From: Bacteroidota bacterium | GTDB lineage: Bacteria; Bacteroidota; Bacteroidia; Flavobacteriales_D; Crocinitomicaceae | Length of the DNA: 64,000 nucleotides | Direction: 5' to 3' | Assembly: GCA_016192075.1 (NCBI GenBank) | Contig: JACPUU010000012.1 | Location: 124,001-188,000, forward strand | In this document: positions 50,670 through 58,588 of the stretch, in pieces | Layout: each line of letters begins with the position of its first letter | Numbering within the stretch: position 1 is the stretch's first letter | Made by a program: the position numbers and the translations under genes | Notes under the pieces: generated by a model | What the model saw: only the letters and a program-made list of their open reading frames with translations | What the model was told of the DNA's origin: nothing | Database searches by the model: none

Positions 50670-50768
50670 TGTGTTGATTTTTAAGCGTGCATTTATTTGA
50701 TCGTAAATACAAACAATACAATCATTGCGCTTGTATAAACGGCAATTGGTTTTTTAAATTTCAAATTT

Positions 50769-51158
50769 TCAGTTACCGGCAGGTATCTGCGGCGCAGCAT
50801 TTTGAATTTTGTGATAACAGAAATAGGATGCGGCTAAAATGCCCAGCGCAATTAACGGAAACATCGTCTGTCCGCCAAAGCCATCCACCGCCCAATGTGA
50901 AACAAAGGCTGAAATAAACGTAAAGGTAAAACCGGCGTATGCCCATTCTTTTAACCGTCCTTTAATAAAGGGCAGCATAAGTGCCAGGGCACCGGAAACT
51001 TTAAATACCGCAACCAGGTACCTGAAATAATCAGGATAGCCCAGGTGCCGGGTTCCTTCAACGGCCATTTGTGTATGGCTGGTGAGGGCAGGCATCACCC
51101 CTTCAAAAATAAAGAGGATGGTGGTGGTAATCCAGAAAGTGATTTTTATTGTTTTCAT
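50769..51158 (-). CDS. DoxX-family membrane protein
   Basis: A 129-residue protein with four membrane helices (about 5-25, 44-66, 74-93, 95-115) and GTRHLGYPDYFRYLVAVFKVSGALALMLP, the signature of the DoxX-like group. Function unknown. It lies between VOC genes on the same strand (31 bases after the upstream one). Confidence 0.8.
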   Translation of the reverse strand: MKTIKITFWITTTILFIFEGVMPALTSHTQMAVEGTRHLGYPDYFRYLVAVFKVSGALALMLPFIKGRLKEWAYAGFTFTFISAFVSHWAVDGFGGQTMFPLIALGILAASYFCYHKIQNAAPQIPAGN

Positions 51159-51189
51159 AAAAACAGGGTTTAAAAATTAATTCGTGTGG

Positions 51190-51636
51190 TTAAAGATTAC
51201 TTTTTGCGGTGCAGTTAACCATCCATTGTACACCAAATTTGTCCGTACAACTTCCGTAATAAGCTCCCCAGAAAGTATCCTGCAATTCCATGGTTATTTT
51301 GCCGCCTTTGGACAAGGCATCAAACAGTTTTTTTGTTTCAGTCCGCGTATCGGGCTGCAGGCTTATGTGAACATTGTTGCCCATGTTCACTTTAAATCCC
51401 ATAGATTCCGGTGCATCGGTGCCCATCAGAAGGTGACCGCCCAGAATCGGAAGTTCAATGTGCATAACCAGGTTTCCGTCAGCGGGTGAAAGTGGTGGCA
51501 TTCCATCTGCCGGTGGAGCGTCTTTGAAACGGGAAATGCCCATTCCGCCAAATTCGCCGCCAAAAACAGATTTGTAAAAGAGGAACGCTTCTTCGGTTTG
51601 ATTTTTAAAGTTCAGGTAGGTGCTTACGTGTGACAT
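51190..51636 (-). CDS. PhnB-like VOC family protein
   Basis: A 148-residue VOC protein (STYLNFKNQTEEAFLFYKSVFGGEF, LVMHIELPILGGHLLMGTDAPE, HISLQPDTRTETKKLFDALSKGGKI, FWGAYYGSCTDKFGVQWMVNC). Third intact VOC gene within 2 kb, followed by the DoxX gene after 31 bases. Confidence 0.87.
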   Translation of the reverse strand: MSHVSTYLNFKNQTEEAFLFYKSVFGGEFGGMGISRFKDAPPADGMPPLSPADGNLVMHIELPILGGHLLMGTDAPESMGFKVNMGNNVHISLQPDTRTETKKLFDALSKGGKITMELQDTFWGAYYGSCTDKFGVQWMVNCTAKSNL

Positions 51637-51730
51637 ACTATTTTTTTTATAAGGTCAGATTTATTTTCCGGTGAAGAAACAGGTTCTTCCGGTGTTAATT
51701 TAGCAGGTGTTTATTGAGCGGATACCGCGA

Positions 51731-52603
51731 TTATTTTTCGCAGATATCTTTTAATGTTTTAAGCGCTTTTGGCCAGATAGTTTCAAACATGCTTTTAAAC
51801 TCATCACTGGAATCCATTTCAACGGTTAACAGCGTTCCGTTGTTGTGAGATTTGAACGTGTAGTTTTCATGTGCACCTGCCCAATCTTCAACTTCTTGTC
51901 CTGAAGTAATTTCCTGCCCGGCGTTGACAATGCCCAGGTGTTCAATGGAAATGAACTGGTTTGGAATGTTTTCTTCAATCCGCGCCACCATACCGCCCAT
52001 GTTTCCGTTTTTATCTGGTCCCAGGAAAAGAATTTTTGATCCTTTTTGCCATGATCCCTGGTAATGTGATCCGGGGTTGAACGCCGCGGTCCAGGTTCTG
52101 TAATGTGCATCATCGATCATGTTTTTATAAACCAATTCCACAGGGGCATTAATCTGAATTTCAAATTTCAGCTTTTCTGTTTTTGGGAGTGACTCTGTGT
52201 ATTTTTTGAAATTGGTCATAATAGCCTGCCATCCGCTGCGCTGAAGTTCAATAGGGTTGGCATTTTCAGCATCAAACGTTTCTGTGATTTTTGTTTTAGC
52301 GCCGTGATCAGCAAATTCAACGTGTACTTGTCTTCCGTCATCCAGGGTGTAGGCAATGTGTTTATGTTGTTCCACTTTTGAATACGTGCCGCCAAAATCG
52401 AACGATGCACTGCCGTCTTTGGCTGCCATGGTTGATTTGAATGAACCACCGACGCGCAGATCATTTTCTGCCGCAGGTGTGTGCCAGTCTTCTGAAGCAT
52501 TGTTCCATTTCATAATGTGGTGCGGGTTGGTCCATACTTCCCATACTTTTTGAACCGGTACGTTAACGGTTGTTTCAACCGTGATTTGTGTTTTTGTTTC
52601 CAT
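51731..52603 (-). CDS. tandem SRPBCC (AHSA1/START-like) domain protein
   Basis: A 290-residue protein made of two Bet v1-like SRPBCC domains: domain 1 about 5-135 (VPVQKVWEVWTNPHHIMKWNNASEDW, SGWQAIMTNFKKYTESL) and domain 2 about 145-290 (APVELVYKNMIDDAHYRTWTAAFNPGS, ETIWPKALKTLKDICEK). Single-domain AHSA1-like proteins are the norm, so this is a fused pair. They bind hydrophobic ligands or act as chaperone co-factors. The frame is open to 52699, but the additional 32 codons are translated from the palindromic 49-bp repeats and are not counted. Confidence 0.85.
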   Translation of the reverse strand: METKTQITVETTVNVPVQKVWEVWTNPHHIMKWNNASEDWHTPAAENDLRVGGSFKSTMAAKDGSASFDFGGTYSKVEQHKHIAYTLDDGRQVHVEFADHGAKTKITETFDAENANPIELQRSGWQAIMTNFKKYTESLPKTEKLKFEIQINAPVELVYKNMIDDAHYRTWTAAFNPGSHYQGSWQKGSKILFLGPDKNGNMGGMVARIEENIPNQFISIEHLGIVNAGQEITSGQEVEDWAGAHENYTFKSHNNGTLLTVEMDSSDEFKSMFETIWPKALKTLKDICEK

Positions 52604-52862
52604 ATTTTTTAGGTTTTGGTTATAGGGGCGGATAATTATCCGCCCTTTTTCATGGTTTAGGTTTTGGTTATAGGGGGCGGATATTATCCGCCCTTTCATT
52701 TTTTTGGCTTTTGGTTATGTTGGGGGCGGATATTATCCGCCCTTTCATTTTTTTTGCTTTTGGTTATGTTGGGGGCGGATAATTATCCGCCCTTTCATTT
52801 TTTGGTTTGGTTATGTTGGGGCGGATAATTATCCGCCCTTTCATCATTCATTCTCCCTTTCA
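52604..52862. repeat. five-copy 49-bp tandem repeat with perfect palindromes
   Basis: Five palindromes, GGGCGGATAATTATCCGCCC or its 19-base variant GGGCGGATATTATCCGCCC, start at 52626, 52675, 52724, 52773 and 52819, so the period is 49, 49, 49 and 46 bases. Each is followed by CTTTCATTTTTTT-type or similar T-rich sequence and then GGTTATGTTGG/GGTTATAGG. The array occupies the gap between the DUF1801 gene and the SRPBCC gene, both leftward. A T-rich run (52882-52899) follows inside the end of the DUF1801 gene. It could act as a transcript-stabilising or terminating series of hairpins. Confidence 0.85.
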
Positions 52863-53252
52863 TCATTCATCTTTCCTTTCATTTTTTTTTTTTTTTTTCG
52901 CTTTATCGGCGTTTTGTTTTATTCGTTCGTGGATGATTTTTTTGATCAGTGTTGCGGGTATTTTTTGTCCCAGGTTAATGTGAATGGTACTGCCTGAAAA
53001 TTTATAACCGGTCAGTTCTGATTTATGTGCAGCGGGTGTGGTGGTACTCATGGTATAAAAACTGATTCCCTTTTTCTGGACACCAAATCCAACCAGCATT
53101 CCATTGAGTTTATAGCAGGGCACTCCATAGCTCACCAGCTCTTCAGCACCGGGTGCGGTTTTCAGAATAATGCCGCGCAATTGTTCCAGCATTGCTATAA
53201 CGGCATCACTCTGAGTTGCAATAAAGTCATCTACATTTTTTGCGTTAATCAT
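52863..53252 (-). CDS. DUF1801 (YdhG-like) protein
   Basis: A 129-residue DUF1801 protein: NVDDFIATQSDAVIAMLEQLRGIILKTAPGAEELVSYGVPCYKLNG at the N-terminus and SGSTIHINLGQKIPATLIKKIIHERIKQN later. Members are thought to be iron chaperone-like or unknown. The C-terminus is a poly-lysine tail (ADKAKKKKKNERKDE) coded by a T-run on the plus strand, which may vary in length by slippage. The longer frame to 53315 is rejected because the ATG used overlaps the previous stop by four bases (ATGA). Confidence 0.82.
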   Translation of the reverse strand: MINAKNVDDFIATQSDAVIAMLEQLRGIILKTAPGAEELVSYGVPCYKLNGMLVGFGVQKKGISFYTMSTTTPAAHKSELTGYKFSGSTIHINLGQKIPATLIKKIIHERIKQNADKAKKKKKNERKDE

Positions 53253-53665
53253 ACGTTGTCGTTTAGTTTTACCAGGCACCTGCAGGTGGTTTGGCTGAGA
53301 TACCATTCCAGGCAATATCCTGCCGGGTCGAGCTGGGGATGTTTTAAAAGCTGCTCAAAAGTTTCACCAATTAACGGAATTTTTTGCATAAAATCATCAA
53401 TATCCTGGTATAAATAAATGCCTTTTTGAATCACAAATTTTGGTAAATCGTTTTTTTCCAGATCACCCGGTTCAAGTTCTGTCGCTGCAGCCATGTAATA
53501 GATTTTTCCCTGGGGTTCACCCTGTGAAATTCCAAAATAATTCCGGTCTTTGGAATAAGGAACCAGGGCGTGTAATATTTTGTGCGCCTGTTGAACACCG
53601 CCCGGAAAGGAAGTTGCCTTTACATAGAATGTGGTAATGTTATCGGGTAAATGAAGTGTGTTCAT
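53249..53665 (-). CDS. GyrI-like effector-binding protein
   Basis: A 138-residue protein. TTFYVKATSFPGGVQQAHKILHALV, NYFGISQGEPQGKIYYMAAATELEPGD and an ending with YCLEWYLSQTTC resemble GyrI-like/bacterial transcription activator effector-binding domains, though less clearly than the gene at 46891. The Met10 of the longer frame (to 53692) gives the likelier start. It overlaps the DUF1801 gene by four bases. Confidence 0.6.
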   Translation of the reverse strand: MNTLHLPDNITTFYVKATSFPGGVQQAHKILHALVPYSKDRNYFGISQGEPQGKIYYMAAATELEPGDLEKNDLPKFVIQKGIYLYQDIDDFMQKIPLIGETFEQLLKHPQLDPAGYCLEWYLSQTTCRCLVKLNDNV

Positions 53666-53744
53666 AGTGTGTGTGTTAGACAATGCAAACATACGGTGGT
53701 AAACGATCGGAAAAAAGTCTGAAAGCGACAGAGTAAAGGGTAAT

Positions 53745-53772
53745 TTGCGACAATGAATTTATATACCTTTGG
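53745..53772 (+). promoter_or_regulatory. promoter of the GlxA-type regulator
   Basis: TTTG (53745-53748) and TACCTTTG (53765-53772) lie 16 bases apart, slightly shorter than the usual 17-20. The ATG at 53808 follows after 35 bases, and the longer open frame from 53769 begins inside the box, so the shorter start is used. Confidence 0.55.
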
Positions 53773-53807
53773 TTCTCCCAAACATTACTAAAGACTTATT
53801 CCGCTAC

Positions 53808-54785
53808 ATGAAGACCGTTTCTATACTGGTGCCTGAATCTTCCGTGATACAGGCAATTTCTGATCCGCAATACCTTTTTTCTGCCGTAAATCAATTCATG
53901 ATTGTTTCAGGCCGAAAGCCGCTTTTTAAAGTAGAACTGGTTGGTGCGCGTAAAGAAATTAAACTGAATGGTGGTTCTTATTCCGTTCATGCTGACCGTA
54001 CCTTGGCAGAGGTAGAGCATACCGACGTGGTTTTTATTCCGGCCTTATTTGGTGACATGAAATCAGCGGTAGAAATGAATCAGGAACTGGTGCCCTGGAT
54101 TCAGAAACAGCACCAGCGCGGTGCAGAAGTGGCTTCGTTGTGTGTGGGTGCTTTTTTGCTGGCGTCTACCGGATTGTTGAACGGAAAAAAATGTTCAACC
54201 CACTGGGGATTTGGTTCTGAGTTCAGAGAAATGTACCCGGATGTAGAGTTGGTTGATGGCAGTATTATTACAGAAGAATCCGGCATCTATTCAAGCGGCG
54301 GTGCCAATTCATACTGGAACCTGTTATTGCATCTGGTAGAGAAATATACAGACCGGGAAACAGCTATCCTCGCATCCAAATATTTTGCAATTGACATTGA
54401 CCGCGACAGCCAGGCTGCTTTTGCCATGTTTAAGGGACAAAAAGATCACAACGATTCTGAAATAAAAAGAGCGCAGGAATTTATTGAAGGAAATTTCAGT
54501 GAAAAAATTTCAGTGGATGAACTGGCCGGAAAATTTGCCATTGGCCGCCGCAGTTTTGAACGCCGGTTTAAAAATGCAACCAATAATTCTGTTTTAGAAT
54601 ACATTCAGCGCATTAAAATAGAAGCGGCAAAACGCAGCTTTGAATCAAGCCGTAAAAATATTCATGAAGTGATGTTTGATGTTGGATATACGGATACCAA
54701 AGCCTTTCGAACGCTTTTCAAAAAAGTAACCGGTTTAACACCCATTGAATACCGGAATAAATATTCCAAGATCGGGGACAATTGA
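53808..54785 (+). CDS. GlxA-type transcription regulator (DJ-1/PfpI + AraC HTH)
   Basis: A 325-residue AraC-family regulator: N-terminal DJ-1/PfpI-like domain (about 5-190) with the nucleophile elbow-like SLCVGAFLLASTG and GLLNGKKCSTHWG, and a C-terminal double helix-turn-helix (about 230-315; FAIGRRSFERRFKNATNNSVLEYIQRIKIEAAKRSFESS, FDVGYTDTKAFRTLFKKVTGLTPIEYR). GlxA-like regulators respond to small metabolites. It is divergent from the GyrI/DUF1801/SRPBCC/VOC run, which it may control. Confidence 0.9.
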   Translation: MKTVSILVPESSVIQAISDPQYLFSAVNQFMIVSGRKPLFKVELVGARKEIKLNGGSYSVHADRTLAEVEHTDVVFIPALFGDMKSAVEMNQELVPWIQKQHQRGAEVASLCVGAFLLASTGLLNGKKCSTHWGFGSEFREMYPDVELVDGSIITEESGIYSSGGANSYWNLLLHLVEKYTDRETAILASKYFAIDIDRDSQAAFAMFKGQKDHNDSEIKRAQEFIEGNFSEKISVDELAGKFAIGRRSFERRFKNATNNSVLEYIQRIKIEAAKRSFESSRKNIHEVMFDVGYTDTKAFRTLFKKVTGLTPIEYRNKYSKIGDN

Positions 54786-54804
54786 TTTCAGCCAGGGCTG
54801 ATCG

Positions 54805-55533
54805 TCAGGCTGCCTTTTCTCCCAAGATCCAAACCATTCCACGAACAGTTTCCGAAAAGCGAATGATGATTCCGGCTTGCTCAAGACGGGCAGAAACAGT
54901 TGTTGGTGAAAGCCTCGTTTTTGTGTATGAACTCACTTTTTGTTTCCAGTTGCCGGCTTCTTTTTCATAGCATAAATCAGTTACGTGCACTTTGTCTGAC
55001 TTATATTCCAGAAAGCAGGTCAGTATTCGGGTATCATCACTTTTTACGGGAATAAACCGGGCATCTCCGCACAATGCGTCGGTATAATCACGAAAGGATA
55101 AAAGTAGTTTTCCTCCTTTTGTCAGTATGGAATAACAGTCTGTAAGAAAACTGCATACCTCTTCTTCTGATTCCAGGTGCGGCAACGTGTCTCCGCAACA
55201 GACAATAAGTTCCGGATTAAAATCAGCATGTTTCAGCACATGCCGCATATCGTCCGGTATGGTTGTAATGGGCAAGTCTGATTTGTTTTGGTTCAGTTCA
55301 TCCAGTAACTGTAGATTAAAATCAATGGCCCGTACGTTAAAACCGGTCTGTGCCAGCGGAATAGACTGCAAGCCATGTCCGGCTCCAAAATCAATAGCGT
55401 TAGCGGTATGTTGCGGACAAATTTCATGGCGTTGCAGAAAAGCGCTGAATTCCTGCTGGCGTGTTTGGCGGTCACCTGACATCCAGGCATAAAAATGAGC
55501 AAGGTGGTTGTCGTAATGGGCTTTGACTGACAT
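54805..55533 (-). CDS. class I SAM-dependent methyltransferase
   Basis: A 242-residue methyltransferase with motif I AIDFGAGHGLQSIPLAQTGF, post-I IDFN and LIVCCGDTLPHLESEEEVCSFLTDCYSILTKGGKLLLSFRDYTD. Substrate unknown. It is convergent with the GlxA-type regulator gene with 19 bases between the stops. Confidence 0.85.
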   Translation of the reverse strand: MSVKAHYDNHLAHFYAWMSGDRQTRQQEFSAFLQRHEICPQHTANAIDFGAGHGLQSIPLAQTGFNVRAIDFNLQLLDELNQNKSDLPITTIPDDMRHVLKHADFNPELIVCCGDTLPHLESEEEVCSFLTDCYSILTKGGKLLLSFRDYTDALCGDARFIPVKSDDTRILTCFLEYKSDKVHVTDLCYEKEAGNWKQKVSSYTKTRLSPTTVSARLEQAGIIIRFSETVRGMVWILGEKAA

Positions 55534-55591
55534 GGATTATTTTTTCTTTTTGGATTCTTCTGTTAGGGGTAATTCAATTTATTGAGTCCTG

Positions 55592-56074
55592 CTAAGGCTT
55601 ATCTCTTCCAATAAACCGTTCTTTACCCAGCAAAAATTCCAGGGCGCGTTTTACATTTTTATCAACGGACACTTCTGATTTCAAAAAGCTGATGTACCGG
55701 ATAATTTCTTTTTGCCGTGAGGGTGGAAGCGATTCAAATTTTGCGCGGGCTTCTTTGTTCTGTGTTAAAGCATTTTTTAATTTGGGGTGCATTTCCAGTT
55801 TGCGTTCAGCGGGATCAAAATCAATTTCAACCTGTGCCGTATCACCCACATCAATTCCTCCCTTTTTACGCATGGGAGTATTCAGGTAAAGTCGCCAGTG
55901 TCCGGCATATTTAACCAGATTCTGGATAAAATCATGCCCCTGAATTTTACCTTTTACCTGGATGGGGCCTTTGTCTCTGCCTGCTTTTTTAAACAGGTAG
56001 CGCAGTACGGTTTCAGGAGGAATGACGTACGGATTGATTCCAATAATTTCAATTTTTGCTGAAAAGGATTTCAT
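55592..56074 (-). CDS. YdeI/OmpD-associated-like protein (DUF1905)
   Basis: A 160-residue protein combining an N-terminal DUF1905-type beta domain (IQVKGKIQGHDFIQNLVKYAGHWRLYLNTPMRKKGGIDVGDTAQVEIDFDPAERKLEMHP) with a C-terminal OmdA/YdeI helical region (FESLPPSRQKEIIRYISFLKS). It is the same broad family as 13473-13850, but here the C-terminal domain is present. Function unknown; cytosolic. Confidence 0.82.
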   Translation of the reverse strand: MKSFSAKIEIIGINPYVIPPETVLRYLFKKAGRDKGPIQVKGKIQGHDFIQNLVKYAGHWRLYLNTPMRKKGGIDVGDTAQVEIDFDPAERKLEMHPKLKNALTQNKEARAKFESLPPSRQKEIIRYISFLKSEVSVDKNVKRALEFLLGKERFIGRDKP

Positions 56075-56134
56075 AGTTCCAAATTACGGAATTTGGTATT
56101 TTTTGCATGACAACAAAAAAATCAATTCATTGTT

Positions 56135-56773
56135 TTACGACAGTACATCGTCATCTTCATCAATTGTTTCATTGTTTTCGGTTCTTTCCCAAAGCCGGTT
56201 AATTTTTGGCTGAAGAATCCAGAAACCAACCAGGTAAAACCAGGCCAGGAAAAATTCGCCGGCAAAGTCTTCAAACTTTGCAGCACGTTTCAATTCAACG
56301 CTTTTGATTGTTTTACCAACACAATAAAACGTATGTCCAATGCAGAAAATCGAAAATAAATGAAGCGGCACAATCAGGATAACAAACGGGATAATAAACA
56401 TGGGAGACGGTTGTACATGACCCGCTAAATTGGTAATCATTAAAATCACAAAAAGAGCCATCAGACCAATATAGACCAATGGAAAATAGAAAAAGAGTTT
56501 AAACCGCTTCATATTAATTTTAAGATGAGCCGGCAGCCGGGTATCCAGCTTCACGACAATGGCGTAGTACCAGGCGAAGAGTATACTGGCAGCTGCAATA
56601 TAGACAATGAAGACGACCGGCATAAAAGCAAACATTGCTGTTGGATCAGGCATACGGCTGCTGCCAATAGATCCAAAGATAACCGTCATCAAAAAAAATT
56701 GAAAAAAGAGGGGAATGCCCACCACAATTACAAAGAGCTGCCAGTGTTTGGCTTTGAGAAGTTTTTCAAGCAT
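56135..56773 (-). CDS. multi-pass membrane protein of unknown function
   Basis: A 212-residue protein with about five membrane segments (about 12-34, 48-72, 88-111, 120-140, 170-190) and an acidic C-terminus (TENNETIDEDDDVLS). No family recognised. It lies 29 bases after the LURP-one-like gene on the same strand and is probably co-transcribed. Confidence 0.7.
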   Translation of the reverse strand: MLEKLLKAKHWQLFVIVVGIPLFFQFFLMTVIFGSIGSSRMPDPTAMFAFMPVVFIVYIAAASILFAWYYAIVVKLDTRLPAHLKINMKRFKLFFYFPLVYIGLMALFVILMITNLAGHVQPSPMFIIPFVILIVPLHLFSIFCIGHTFYCVGKTIKSVELKRAAKFEDFAGEFFLAWFYLVGFWILQPKINRLWERTENNETIDEDDDVLS

Positions 56774-56802
56774 AATTCAGTTTATAGGTTTTGTAAATGC
56801 AC

Positions 56803-57444
56803 TTAGCCTCTGCGTCTTTCAAGCAGCACCATCATCATTAAAGCAAGCATCATCCGTTCTCCGTCACCGGCTTCAAGGTTCTGTAGTTTTTCCAGCTTAA
56901 ATGTCCGGCCAAAGAATGATTTTTGTTTTGATAACCGCGCAACAAGCGTTCCGTCTGCAGTCTGAACAACATACCGCGGATTAAACATGTACCCGCTGAA
57001 CAAGCCTAAAAGCGGAACTTCACAGAGCAATGCATCAAACACCTTGCTCCAGGGATTTTCTTCGCGGATCGCATATTCGTGTTTACCTTCGTTGTCAAAA
57101 ATTTCATAATGCGCTTTTAAGAGCGAGCGCATTCCCTTGCGGCCAAGCTTTCCTACCGGGTTGCCGGCACCATCTGAAAAGGCATAGCAGGCATTAAAGT
57201 CAATAATACGGTCGGCATCAATTTTATAAAGCACATTGGTTTTTGATTCGTCTGAATAGATCAGAATGGCTTCTTTAAATTTAAACATTTTCTGCCGCAC
57301 ATAAGCAATCAATCCGCCGTTGGCGTCGTAAGCAGAAAAGTCATTGGCAAGTGTTGAAATTTTGAATTTGAAGGTTATTGGAAAATCAAATTCTTTGAAT
57401 TCGTGTTTGCTGGAAAAATTGGAATCTAAAACTTCGGTTGGCAT
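56803..57444 (-). CDS. LURP-one/tubby C-terminal-like protein
   Basis: A 213-residue protein with a 12-strand pattern resembling the LURP-one/scramblase tubby-like fold: FKFKISTLANDFSAYDANGGLIAYVRQKMFKFKEAILIY, then DADRIIDFNACYAFSDGAGNPVGKLGRKGMRSL, HYEIFDNEGKHEYAIREENPW and YVVQTADGTLVARLSKQKSFFGRTFKLEKL. Role unknown; such proteins may bind phospholipids. It is the first gene of a pair with a membrane protein. Confidence 0.68.
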   Translation of the reverse strand: MPTEVLDSNFSSKHEFKEFDFPITFKFKISTLANDFSAYDANGGLIAYVRQKMFKFKEAILIYSDESKTNVLYKIDADRIIDFNACYAFSDGAGNPVGKLGRKGMRSLLKAHYEIFDNEGKHEYAIREENPWSKVFDALLCEVPLLGLFSGYMFNPRYVVQTADGTLVARLSKQKSFFGRTFKLEKLQNLEAGDGERMMLALMMMVLLERRRG

Positions 57445-57542
57445 AGCTCAGGGAATTGTTTTTCAACCGCTAATTTGAGAATTATTTGACTTGAAAAGCT
57501 GCTTGCAGCAGATTAATTCTTAGAAGCGGCATAGATTTTAGC

Positions 57543-57574
57543 GGGAGTTTCTTCGCTCTGCTCAGAAAGCCTCC
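57543..57574 (-). repeat. short interspersed element, copy 2
   Basis: Reverse-orientation copy of the element at 47-84: on the minus strand CTTTCTGAGCAGAG followed directly by CGAAGAAACTCCC. It lies in a 187-base gap that otherwise shows nothing. Confidence 0.5.
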
Positions 57575-57631
57575 TATGTCAATGTCTGGTAAGTTCTGTT
57601 TTTAAACGGCAGCTTATATTCATCACGCAGC

Positions 57632-58453
57632 TTACTTTTTAGCGTTGGTTGTTTTGCTTTTTTTTAGGTATTTTCGAAGGAAAAACAGGCCAATGAGGAT
57701 TAAAATCAGGAATGGCCAAATGGTCGTAAGTCCGATGAAGAAATAAATCAGGTTATCCCATCCTTGCCCAAAGCTCTTTGAAAATTTAGCTCCCCAGCCT
57801 TTTGTCTCTTCATATTCCTCATAAAAAGTAACAGTTAGGGTTGAGAATTTAACCTGGCTGGTCAAAAACTTAAGTCTACCTTCAAGGGATTCAATTTCTG
57901 CGCGCAAATCACCAATCTGTTGTTCGATCTCAAGCATCTCAGATACTGATTTTGCTTCTTTTAGAAGCTCATGATACCTGATTTCCAGTTCTTTTTTTGT
58001 TTTGACGCGTGCTTCTGCATCCACAAATTCTTCAGTTACATCTTCTACAAGAATGTCTTTTTGATCAAATGCTTCAACACCTTCTGAAATTTCATTCAGA
58101 AGCGGGTCAAAATTGTTATTGGGAACACGTATTACAATAGTCGTCGAAAATTTGCCGTATGATTTGGTCTCGCTATCTGATGCAATGTACCCGTTGTGCC
58201 TCGTGGTGGCATCAAGCACCTTTTTGCGCGTTGAATCAACGCTGGCTGTTTTAAATGAAATGGTGCCGGTTTTGATGAGTTTACGCTCGGTTATTTCGAG
58301 GGGTTCATCAATGACGTCGTCTGCTTCTAAACCGCTTTCTATCGTATTTTCATACCCGGCATTAAAACTTTCTGATGATTCTGAGCCACCGCAGGAAAAA
58401 AGAATAAAGAGGCAGAGTAAACATACTGCGTGAATGAGGTTAGACAGATTCAT
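57632..58453 (-). CDS. DUF4349 lipoprotein
   Basis: A 273-residue lipoprotein: leader with lipobox LFSC (Cys21), then ERKLIKTGTISFKTASVDSTRKKVLDATTRHNGYIASDSET, the DUF4349 core, a coiled coil (about 150-200: LLKEAKSVSEMLEIEQQIGDLRAEIESLEGRL), LTVTFYEEYEE, and a C-terminal membrane helix (about 237-262) with basic tail. Such proteins are envelope-anchored of unknown function. Monocistronic. Confidence 0.87.
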   Translation of the reverse strand: MNLSNLIHAVCLLCLFILFSCGGSESSESFNAGYENTIESGLEADDVIDEPLEITERKLIKTGTISFKTASVDSTRKKVLDATTRHNGYIASDSETKSYGKFSTTIVIRVPNNNFDPLLNEISEGVEAFDQKDILVEDVTEEFVDAEARVKTKKELEIRYHELLKEAKSVSEMLEIEQQIGDLRAEIESLEGRLKFLTSQVKFSTLTVTFYEEYEETKGWGAKFSKSFGQGWDNLIYFFIGLTTIWPFLILILIGLFFLRKYLKKSKTTNAKK

Positions 58454-58588
58454 AGGTCAGGGAATTGGTTTGGGCTAAGGTGGAAAGATAGGGCGGTAAA
58501 GTCAATAGCGAAAATGCTAATATTTCCTAAAAAAATGAATACCTCTTCTGGTTAGCCGGAGACAAACTGCGTGGCTGAATCAACAAAA

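Noticed and set aside
52626-52838. Palindromic tandem array as a CRISPR
   Set aside because: The spacers are near-identical to one another and T-rich, so this is a simple tandem repeat; no cas genes are present.
52704-52997. 97-codon rightward frame over the repeats
   Set aside because: It is a translation of the palindromic repeats and the T-run, with no family resemblance.
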